This document shows positions 15,249 to 21,135 of a DNA stretch of 25,119 nucleotides, in pieces. Made by a program: the position numbers and the translations under genes. The stretch comes from a virus. Positions within the stretch are counted from its first letter, which is position 1; each line of letters begins with the position of its first letter. The notes under the pieces were generated by a model. It saw only the letters and a list, made by a program, of their open reading frames with translations. It made no database searches and had not been told where the DNA came from. Location of the stretch: positions 1 to 25,119 of the IMG/VR virus record IMGVR_UViG_3300020436_000087; one strand, given 5' to 3'.

Positions 15249-16184
15249 ATGAGCATTAAAGTAAATTGGTTGATTGCACACAAACCTGTAAATCTGTTTA
15301 TTAGAACAGCTAAAGCGTTTCAAGAAGCAATCAAAAGTGCAACAAAAGGAAAATACGAAATCGTAATTCACGAAAAAGAAAGTGAAGAACATTTTGAAGC
15401 TGAAACAGGTAAGTTACCTGTAACTGCGTTATCGTGCAATGACTATCAAATGTCACAAACCGAAGTTTATAAAATTGGTAAAATGCATGATGGTGTAAAA
15501 GATTTCCTAGCATTAGATTTACCATTCTTATTTGAATCACACGATCATTGTTCAAAAGCAATGGAAGGTGATCTAGGTGATGAATTAAACTTTAAATTAT
15601 CTCATCATCTAAATGTACAAGGATTAGCATACACATATTCAGGTGGATACAGAAACTTTGGATCTAATACTAAAATTTCAAGTTTGGCTGATCTACAAAA
15701 CTCTAACAAAATTAAAGTTGGTGGAAATCCTGTTTGCCAAGATTACATCAAAGAGCTTGGTGTAGAAACTTCAAAACAAGTTATTCAATCAAATACAGAG
15801 TGGTTGGAAATGTCAGACTTAGAAGCAGAGTCAGTAGAAAATACTTACACTAGATTTCCCGAAGCTAAATATTGGTTGAACACAAACCACAACATGTTTA
15901 TTACAGACATCATGGTATCAAATGATTTCTGGTCAACATTGTCAGACGAAGATCAAGAAATTTTTAGAAAGACAGCTATTGAAGTTGCAAGACTAGAAAG
16001 AAAATGGTCTGAGGAAGATCATGAAAACTATGAGTTAGAAGCAAAGAAACATGGTAAGACTATTACAAAAATTTCTGAAGAAGACAAAATTAAGATGAAA
16101 GAAAAAGCAATTCCTATATATGAAAAATGGGAAAAGATATTTTCAGATTCATTGATTTCTAAAGTTAAGTCATACGCAGCTTAG
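15249..16184 (+). CDS. TRAP transporter DctP-family solute-binding-like protein without signal peptide
   Basis: This 311-residue protein has the DctP/TRAP periplasmic binding pattern across its whole length. The blocks are an opening strand and helix (VNWLIAHKPVNLFIRTAKAF), DLPFLFESHDHCSKAMEGDL near residues 90-109, GLAYTYSGGYRNFGSN near 125-140, a SLADLQNSNKIKVGGNPVCQ hinge near 145-164, and NHNMFITDIMVSNDFWSTLS near 213-232. The C-terminal helices contain DEDQEIFRKTA. It begins where a mature binding protein would begin, with no signal peptide, so it should stay in the cytoplasm or enter the prohead. The conserved ligand-carboxylate Arg in the hinge block appears to be Lys156. A strong TTAGGAGAA ribosome-binding sequence precedes it. 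No DctQ/DctM membrane subunits are in the window. It sits between the protease gp21 and scaffold gp22 genes. Confidence 0.85.
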   Translation: MSIKVNWLIAHKPVNLFIRTAKAFQEAIKSATKGKYEIVIHEKESEEHFEAETGKLPVTALSCNDYQMSQTEVYKIGKMHDGVKDFLALDLPFLFESHDHCSKAMEGDLGDELNFKLSHHLNVQGLAYTYSGGYRNFGSNTKISSLADLQNSNKIKVGGNPVCQDYIKELGVETSKQVIQSNTEWLEMSDLEAESVENTYTRFPEAKYWLNTNHNMFITDIMVSNDFWSTLSDEDQEIFRKTAIEVARLERKWSEEDHENYELEAKKHGKTITKISEEDKIKMKEKAIPIYEKWEKIFSDSLISKVKSYAA

Positions 16185-16190
16185 AAATCT

Positions 16191-16198
16191 TATAAATA
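16191..16198 (+). promoter_or_regulatory. T4-type late promoter upstream of the 16212 gene
   Basis: A perfect TATAAATA lies in the 27-nt gap after the DctP-like gene, 13 nt before the next ATG, followed by TAAGG as ribosome-binding sequence (16201-16205). The short distance means a transcript would have a leader of only a few bases, so it may serve downstream gp22 as much as this gene. Confidence 0.55.
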
Positions 16199-16211
16199 AA
16201 TAAGGTATATT

Positions 16212-16850
16212 ATGTATAGTTGGTTTAACGAGTTGACTCGTATTCAAAAACCAAATCGTGAGAAAGAAGATTATCATCATTATGGATTATATGAAGTAGA
16301 AATATTAAATACTTTATTTCGTAATCATAATGTTGAAACAGTATTGAGTCTAGGGGGAATGAGTAACTTAGATTTTTTTCTAGCGCAATATGATAATAAC
16401 GTCAAAACTGCGATAAATATTGATGAAGCAGAAACTTGGCGGCCTTCAAAAGGAGGCAATGGATTTAATCTTAGAGAGAAACAAAAAGATTATATTCAAA
16501 GATTTAAGTATAATGGGGAATACATCTTTACGAATCAAAAATTAGATTCCTATGATGTTGTTGACAAACGGTATGATGTTGTCTTTTGTAATATAGACAC
16601 ACTAAGAGGAAGTATGAAGGTTTTGCCAGATATCTTCATCAAGATGTGGTCTCATATGGGATTAGTTGAAACTACAAGAGAAAAGATGACAACCGAATAT
16701 GAAAAGATTTTTAGTAATGTGTTGGTCACAACGAATATGACTGTATTCTCTAATTATACTTTAGAGTATGAGAACAATATCGTATCCACCTCCACAAAAC
16801 TAAGAAATAATAGGACTTTTGTTTATCAAGCGGATGATTTACCCCTGTAA
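16212..16850 (+). CDS. Unknown protein, possibly a degenerate Rossmann-fold methyltransferase
   Basis: This 212-residue protein is not recognised. It contains a strand-turn-helix resembling methyltransferase motif I (VETVLSLGGMSNLDFFLAQY near residues 41-60), then an acidic strand end (INIDEAE), and a motif IV-like YDVVFCNID near 120-128. The glycine-rich loop is not canonical, so SAM binding is uncertain. There are no membrane segments or signal peptide. It is isolated between the DctP-like gene and gp22, with late-promoter octamers on both sides, which predicts late expression. Its codon use looks more like the accessory genes (many AT-ending codons, GGG and GCG here and there) than like the neighbouring head genes, consistent with acquisition. 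It could be an internal head protein or a modifying enzyme; neither is shown. Confidence 0.72.
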   Translation: MYSWFNELTRIQKPNREKEDYHHYGLYEVEILNTLFRNHNVETVLSLGGMSNLDFFLAQYDNNVKTAINIDEAETWRPSKGGNGFNLREKQKDYIQRFKYNGEYIFTNQKLDSYDVVDKRYDVVFCNIDTLRGSMKVLPDIFIKMWSHMGLVETTREKMTTEYEKIFSNVLVTTNMTVFSNYTLEYENNIVSTSTKLRNNRTFVYQADDLPL

Positions 16851-16861
16851 ATCACGTGTTT

Positions 16862-16869
16862 TATAAATA
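16862..16869 (+). promoter_or_regulatory. T4-type late promoter 1 of a tandem pair upstream of gp22
   Basis: A perfect TATAAATA lies 53 nt before the gp22 ATG, in a 72-nt non-coding, AT-rich gap. It is the first of two identical octamers 14 nt apart. Confidence 0.65.
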
Positions 16870-16875
16870 AAGTTA

Positions 16876-16883
16876 TATAAATA
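16876..16883 (+). promoter_or_regulatory. T4-type late promoter 2 of a tandem pair upstream of gp22
   Basis: This second perfect TATAAATA octamer is 39 nt before the gp22 ATG. It is followed by an AT-rich leader and the strong ribosome-binding sequence TAAGGAGAG at 16908-16916. The tandem pair suggests especially strong late transcription of scaffold and capsid genes. Confidence 0.62.
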
Positions 16884-16922
16884 TAATTATAATTAAATTT
16901 AACAATTTAAGGAGAGATCCCC

Positions 16923-18350
16923 ATGGCTAATGAATTAGACAAAACCATTGAGGAATTAGAAGCGGAAGTTTTGGCTGAACTAGAGGAAGCCAAGGGTGCA
17001 GACGCTCCTAAACAAGGCAGCATGAAAGCTGAACCAATGGACAAAGCAAAGGTTGACGGAGCTGAGGGCGGCGATGAAGTTCAAGATACAGGTGCTCCTG
17101 TAGTGGACGGAAAACAAGGTGAAGCCCCTGTGAAGAAAGTCGTTGCGAAAGCAAAAGAAATTACTGGTGACCCTGCACAAAAAGGTGAAGGTAAACCAGA
17201 TGCTACTCCAAAACTTAAAGAAGAAGAAGAGAAGAAAGACGAAAAATCAGAAATGATGATGAAAGACAAAGAGAAAAAAGAAATGATGATGAAAGACAAA
17301 ATGAAAAAAGAAGATTCGTCTGAAGAAGTAGCAAAAGAAGAAGTAGAAGAAAAAGTTGACATTGAAGAAATGCAAGGACAAATGATGAAGGCAATGAAGT
17401 CTATGAAAAAAGACGAAATGCAAGAGTTATATGCTTCTTACATGAGAGCCTCTATGAACAAAACAAAAGACGAAATGTATCAAGAGATGGCTAATGGCAT
17501 GAAGAAAATGAATGCTATGAAGATGAAAGAAATGATGAACAAGATGTCAAAAAAAGCAGAGACAGTTGAAGCTGAAAAAGATGCTAAAACAGAAGAAAGA
17601 CTAAAATCAGTTGACGTAAAAGAACACGTAGATGCTCTTTTATCAAATGACTCAAATCTTTCTGATGAGTTTAAAAACAAAGCAGCTACAATTTTTGAAA
17701 CTGCTGTAAAATCTAAAATCAGAACTGAGATCAAGAGACTTGAAGACGAGTACAAAGACGAGTTGATTGAAGCACAAGCAGAAAACAGAAAATCTTTATC
17801 CGAAAAAGTTGACAACTACTTAAACTATGTTGTTGAAGAGTGGATGAAAGAGAACGAACTTGCTCTTGAAAGAGGATTAAAGGGTGAGATCGCTGAAGAC
17901 TTTATTAGTGGTCTGAAAAACTTATTTGAAGATCATTACATAGATGTGCCTAACGACAAGTACAATGTTCTTGAAGCTCAGGCAGATAAAATCTCTACGT
18001 TAGAGAAAAAATTAGAGGAAACTATTCAACAAGTTGTTGAGCAGAAACAATCTAATGCTTCTTTAATAAAAGAGAAAGTTAAAACAGAAGTTACTTCTGA
18101 TTTGACTGAAACAGAAATTGAGAAGTTTAATACTTTGGCTCAGGATGTTGAGTACTCAAACGAAGAAGGTTATGCTGAAAAGCTTAACACAATCAAAGAG
18201 TCTTACTTTCCTAGAAACAAAACTGAAAAGACTTCAAACGTTAATGATGAAGTAGAAACTGGCACCGCTGTACAGGACATTACAGAGGGTTCCCCAATGG
18301 ATAGGTATACAACCGCTATTGGAAAAACTGCTGTAAGACACGGCAATTAA
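16923..18350 (+). CDS. 22: Prohead scaffold core protein gp22, with long N-terminal extension
   Basis: This is the major scaffold, around which the prohead forms and which gp21 then degrades. Residues about 230-400 match the gp22 family: a domain starting VDVKEHVDALLSNDSNLSD, then KVDNYLNYVVEEWMKENELA near 295-314, and LKNLFEDHYIDVPNDKYNV near 332-350. The protein is 475 residues, against about 269 in T4. The extra length is an N-terminal low-complexity region: Ala/Glu/Lys/Pro/Gly at 20-100, then Met/Lys/Glu-rich segments at 105-215, including a perfectly adjacent repeat of MMMKDK at 111-116 and 121-126. Several (Leu/Ile)-X-Glu sites could be cut by gp21. It has a strong ribosome-binding site and twin late promoters. 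gp23 follows 25 nt downstream. Confidence 0.88.
   Translation: MANELDKTIEELEAEVLAELEEAKGADAPKQGSMKAEPMDKAKVDGAEGGDEVQDTGAPVVDGKQGEAPVKKVVAKAKEITGDPAQKGEGKPDATPKLKEEEEKKDEKSEMMMKDKEKKEMMMKDKMKKEDSSEEVAKEEVEEKVDIEEMQGQMMKAMKSMKKDEMQELYASYMRASMNKTKDEMYQEMANGMKKMNAMKMKEMMNKMSKKAETVEAEKDAKTEERLKSVDVKEHVDALLSNDSNLSDEFKNKAATIFETAVKSKIRTEIKRLEDEYKDELIEAQAENRKSLSEKVDNYLNYVVEEWMKENELALERGLKGEIAEDFISGLKNLFEDHYIDVPNDKYNVLEAQADKISTLEKKLEETIQQVVEQKQSNASLIKEKVKTEVTSDLTETEIEKFNTLAQDVEYSNEEGYAEKLNTIKESYFPRNKTEKTSNVNDEVETGTAVQDITEGSPMDRYTTAIGKTAVRHGN
17253..17312 (+). repeat. Two tandem 30-bp repeats within gp22
   Basis: Units 17253-17282 and 17283-17312 differ at only two adjacent bases (GAG versus ATG at codon 7), encoding MMMKDKEKKE and MMMKDKMKKE. 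This looks like a recent in-frame duplication in the low-complexity part of the scaffold gene. Confidence 0.85.
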
Positions 18351-18356
18351 TAAATA
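18349..18356 (+). promoter_or_regulatory. Late promoter-like octamer upstream of gp23
   Basis: AATAAATA, one base off the late consensus, overlaps the gp22 stop codon, 20 nt before the gp23 ATG. AAAGGAGAA follows at 18362-18370 as a strong ribosome-binding site. Confidence 0.5.
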
Positions 18357-18375
18357 TAGATAAAGGAGAAACACA

Positions 18376-19695
18376 ATGTTTCAAACACAACATCTACAAG
18401 AAAAGTGGCAGCCAGTCCTAGAGCACCCTGAATTACCAAAAATTGAGGATGCATACAGACGAGCTGTTACTACTTTAATCTTAGAAAACCAAGAGAAATC
18501 TCTAAGAGAAGACAGAAGCTTCTTAGGTGAAGCTGCACCAACAAACGCAACAGGTGCTAACATTGACAATTGGGACCCAATCCTAATTTCTTTAGTTAGA
18601 AGAAGTATGCCAAATCTTATAGCATATGACATCTGTGGTGTTCAACCAATGACTGGTCCAACTGGCTTAATATTCGCAATGAGAGCAAGAGCTGCTTCAG
18701 GCGATGGCGCAGAGGCACTAGTTGATGAACAAATTCCATTCTTGTCTAACCAAGACGCAGCTGGAGACACAGGTGGCGGAGACCAATCAGGAACTAACCC
18801 TGCGGTACTTAACGACTCGCCTTCTGCTGGTACTTACTCAACTGTAACTGGTATGACAACTGCTCAGGCTGAAACTTTAGGTGACGGTACTGACGAGTTT
18901 GCTGAAATGGCATTCAGTATTGAAAAACATACTGTAACTGCTGTATCAAGAGCTCTTAAAGCAGAATACACAATGGAATTAGCACAAGACCTTAAAGCAA
19001 TTCATGGTCTAGATGCTGAGACAGAACTTGCAAACATACTTTCTGCTGAGATCTTAACAGAGATCAACAGAGAAGTAGTAAGAAATATTTACAACTCTGC
19101 TGTAAAAGGCGCACAAGTAAATACAACTACTGCAGGTATCTTTGACTTAGACACAGACTCAAACGGAAGATGGTCAGTTGAGAAATTCAAAGGACTATTA
19201 TTTGCGATTGAGAGAGATGCTAACGCAATCGGACAACAAACCAGAAGAGGAAAAGGTAACATCATCATAACATCTGCTGACGTTGCTTCCGCTCTTCAAA
19301 TGGCTGGAGTTTTAGATTACACTCCTGCTCTTTCAACAAACCTAAACGTTGACGACACATCAACAACTTTTGCTGGTGTTCTTAACGGTAGATACAAAGT
19401 ATATGTTGACCCATATGCAGCTAACGTTGCAGCGTCACAATACTACGTATGTGGTTACAAAGGAACATCACCTTACGATGCTGGTATGTTCTATTGCCCA
19501 TATGTACCTCTACAAATGGTAAGAGCAGTTGGAGAAAATTCTTTCCAACCGAAAATTGGTTTCAAAACTAGATACGGTATTGCTGCTAACCCATTCCACA
19601 CAGGAACAGTTGGCGCAGGTTCAAATGGTGCAATCACTATTTCTGCAAACAGCAACAAATATTACAGAAGAGTTAAAGTTACAAACTTAATGTAA
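18376..19695 (+). CDS. 23: Major capsid protein gp23
   Basis: This is the T4-type HK97-fold major head protein. At 439 residues it is shorter than T4 (521) but normal for marine T4-like phages. The N terminus contains a cleavable scaffold-side segment ending in FLGE at residues 49-52, followed by AAPTNATG. Leu-X-Glu is the gp21 protease site, so the mature protein probably starts at Ala53. Further family blocks are LIAYDICGVQPMTGPTGLIF near 78-97, SIEKHTVTAVSRALKAEYTM near 184-203, GLDAETELANILSAEI near 213-228, and GMFYCPYVPLQMVRAVGENS near 372-391. It has its own promoter-like octamer and strong ribosome-binding site and is followed by a strong terminator. Confidence is very high. Confidence 0.97.
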   Translation: MFQTQHLQEKWQPVLEHPELPKIEDAYRRAVTTLILENQEKSLREDRSFLGEAAPTNATGANIDNWDPILISLVRRSMPNLIAYDICGVQPMTGPTGLIFAMRARAASGDGAEALVDEQIPFLSNQDAAGDTGGGDQSGTNPAVLNDSPSAGTYSTVTGMTTAQAETLGDGTDEFAEMAFSIEKHTVTAVSRALKAEYTMELAQDLKAIHGLDAETELANILSAEILTEINREVVRNIYNSAVKGAQVNTTTAGIFDLDTDSNGRWSVEKFKGLLFAIERDANAIGQQTRRGKGNIIITSADVASALQMAGVLDYTPALSTNLNVDDTSTTFAGVLNGRYKVYVDPYAANVAASQYYVCGYKGTSPYDAGMFYCPYVPLQMVRAVGENSFQPKIGFKTRYGIAANPFHTGTVGAGSNGAITISANSNKYYRRVKVTNLM

Positions 19696-19718
19696 TCCTA
19701 GTTACGATCAAATATCTT

Positions 19719-19745
19719 AAAGGGGGCTTCGGCCCCCTTTTTTTT
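19719..19745 (+). terminator. Rho-independent terminator after gp23
   Basis: The stem AAAGGGGGC / GCCCCCTTT closes a stable TTCG tetraloop (19728-19731) and runs into an unbroken T tract of eight bases (19738-19745). It begins 24 nt after the gp23 stop. It is the only clear intrinsic terminator in the window and marks the end of the head gene transcription unit. Confidence 0.93.
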
Positions 19746-19761
19746 AGGAATAAATAATACT

Positions 19762-19962
19762 ATGAAAACAATACTTTTTACATTACTAATATTACTATTA
19801 ACATCTTGCTCTGAAGTCAGATACAAGTTTAAAGGTTTGAATGAGAGTATTTGGGATAAGTTTAGTACAAAAATAGAAGAGTTTAAAAAACTATCCAAAG
19901 ACGATCAAGAGAAAATCCAAGAGGCTTCTGACAAAGAATGGCAAGAACTAGATACTAAATAA
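19762..19962 (+). CDS. Small predicted outer-membrane lipoprotein
   Basis: This 66-residue protein has a Lys3 n-region, a hydrophobic core of Ile/Leu/Phe at residues 4-13 and a lipobox LTSC ending at Cys16, followed by Ser17. That predicts signal peptidase II processing and, with no Asp at +2, sorting to the outer membrane. The mature 51 residues are a charged, probably helical segment with one Trp. It lies just after the gp23 terminator and 4 nt before the next gene. Ribosome-binding sequence is weak (AGGA, 12 nt upstream). Possible roles are superinfection exclusion or an outer-membrane spanin half, both known uses of tiny phage lipoproteins, but no inner-membrane partner is adjacent. The function is unknown. 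Confidence 0.75.
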   Translation: MKTILFTLLILLLTSCSEVRYKFKGLNESIWDKFSTKIEEFKKLSKDDQEKIQEASDKEWQELDTK

Positions 19963-19966
19963 TACT

Positions 19967-20545
19967 ATGGCAATCAGAGGTCAACCATCTAATATAGACT
20001 ATGCGTCACCAACGCAGTTTCAATTAACTGTAAATCAGTTGCCTGAAGTAGAGTTTTTTATTACTAGTCTTACATTACCTGGTATCAATCTAGGTGAGAC
20101 TGTTATTCCTACACCTTTAAAACAAATTCCAACAATGGGTGATGAATTAACTTTTGAAAATCTATCATTAAGTTTCTTAGTAAATGAAACGTTTGATAAT
20201 TACATAGAGATACACAATTGGTTAATTGGAATAGGATTTCCACAATCAAATCAACAATTTTCTAATTTTAGAACAAATACAGCAGTAACACCAGAATCAA
20301 CTTTAGGAAAAACTACAGATATAGGTGAAACATCTAGACCAACTCCAACAAAAGGTATGTTCTCAGACGCAACATTAACATTACTTACAAATAAAAACAA
20401 TCCAATTGCAGAGGTTAAATTTCAAGATCTTTACCCTGTATCATTATCTTCATTAGACTTTTCGCAAGAACAAACTACTGTAGATTATCTAAAGGCTCAA
20501 GCCGAGTTTCAATATAAATATTATACAATCAATAAATTTTCATAG
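19967..20545 (+). CDS. 3: Tail tube-family protein, probable gp3 tail completion protein
   Basis: This 192-residue protein shares the gp19 tube pattern by eye: SPTQFQLTVNQLP near residues 14-26, then TLPGINLGETVIP near 36-48, GDELTFENLSLSF near 57-69, and a Trp-containing helix (HNWLIGIGFP). In T4, gp3 terminates the tube, and the tube-initiator gp54 shares the tube fold. In marine T4-like phages the gene between gp23 and uvsY is usually called gp3, which is why that name is favoured here. Residues about 100-130 form a Thr/Ser/Pro-rich loop absent from gp19. The TAG stop overlaps the ribosome-binding site of the following 33-residue gene. The family is likely; the gp3 name rests mainly on synteny. 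Confidence 0.68.
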   Translation: MAIRGQPSNIDYASPTQFQLTVNQLPEVEFFITSLTLPGINLGETVIPTPLKQIPTMGDELTFENLSLSFLVNETFDNYIEIHNWLIGIGFPQSNQQFSNFRTNTAVTPESTLGKTTDIGETSRPTPTKGMFSDATLTLLTNKNNPIAEVKFQDLYPVSLSSLDFSQEQTTVDYLKAQAEFQYKYYTINKFS

Positions 20546-20554
20546 GAGAGAGAT

Positions 20555-20656
20555 ATGAAAAAGGCATGGCAACGTTTCGTTGATTGGCTTTTCGCATGGC
20601 AAAACTATGATGAGATAGTTAGGCCTAGGAAAAAGAAAAAGTCTAGACGAAAATAA
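20555..20656 (+). CDS. 33-residue basic, Trp-rich peptide
   Basis: This short gene has an ATG preceded by an excellent TAGGAGAG (20543-20550) and ends in TAA. The product starts MKKAWQRFVDWLFAWQNYDE and finishes with a run of Lys/Arg (RPRKKKKSRRK). Residues 5-18 form an amphipathic helix with three Trp and two Phe, and the tail carries about nine positive charges. It could bind membranes or nucleic acid; I do not recognise it. It starts 9 nt after the gp3-like stop and ends 3 nt before the promoter region of uvsY, so it closes the upstream transcription unit. The strong ribosome-binding site and tight spacing are the main evidence that it is a real gene. Confidence 0.62.
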   Translation: MKKAWQRFVDWLFAWQNYDEIVRPRKKKKSRRK

Positions 20657-20659
20657 CCC

Positions 20660-20688
20660 TTGACATTTCAAAGGTTATTTGATAGCTT
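20660..20688 (+). promoter_or_regulatory. Sigma70-type extended -10 promoter for uvsY
   Basis: TTGACA (20660-20665) is followed after 17 nt by TAGCTT (20683-20688), with the TGn extension at 20680-20682. The predicted transcription start falls close to the uvsY ATG at 20695, and no Shine-Dalgarno is seen, so the mRNA may be leaderless or nearly so. A matching arrangement precedes gp55. Confidence 0.5.
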
Positions 20689-20694
20689 TACATT

Positions 20695-21126
20695 ATGACT
20701 TTAGAAGAATTAAAAAAAATCGTATATAAAGAACTCCCTATTAATAAAGATCATTTAGATACTGAAGCATTAAGGGGTCAAGAACTATACGCAAAATTTT
20801 TAGATTATAAAACCAACTTTGCCTTCCTAGTTGCGAAGGCAAAGGGGGAATACACAATCTTATATCGTGAGAAGTGGGAATACTATGGTGGAAAAGCTGA
20901 CGCCAAAGTATATGCAACAAAACCATTTGATTTAAAAGTATTAAAAACAGATCTTTCAATTTACATTGAGTCTGACCCCGAAATAATTGAAAAGAAAAAT
21001 AAGATTGTATATCTAGAGGAATGCGTTGACTTTATAGAAAAAACTTTGAAGTCTATTTCTGCTCGTGGATGGGATATTAAAAATTGTTTAGAGGCACAAA
21101 AATTTGAAGCAGGATTAATGGGATAA
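20695..21126 (+). CDS. uvsY: UvsY recombination mediator
   Basis: This is the T4-type recombination mediator, which helps UvsX recombinase displace the single-strand binding protein gp32 and load onto DNA. It has 143 residues, compared with 137 in T4. The diagnostic centre is LYREKWEYYGGKADAKVYAT near residues 56-75, followed by KPFDLKVLKTDLSIYIESD. The C-terminal part carries two helices with the conserved ISARGWDIKNCLEAQKFEAG ending. It is followed 9 nt later by uvsW, and both act in recombination-dependent replication and fork repair. A TTGACA promoter with extended -10 lies directly upstream and the ATG has no ribosome-binding site, pointing to separate control from the late genes before it. 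Confidence 0.93.
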   Translation: MTLEELKKIVYKELPINKDHLDTEALRGQELYAKFLDYKTNFAFLVAKAKGEYTILYREKWEYYGGKADAKVYATKPFDLKVLKTDLSIYIESDPEIIEKKNKIVYLEECVDFIEKTLKSISARGWDIKNCLEAQKFEAGLMG

Positions 21127-21135
21127 TGTTTAATC

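Noticed and set aside
17081-17815. Long minus-strand frames opposite gp22, rich in Ser and Phe.
   Set aside because: They are the antisense reading of Lys/Glu/Met low-complexity codons, with no ribosome-binding site and no known pattern.
19749-19756. AATAAATA before the lipoprotein start, like a late promoter.
   Set aside because: It ends 5 nt before the ATG and is not separated enough to give a leader; treated instead as part of the 14-nt repeat.
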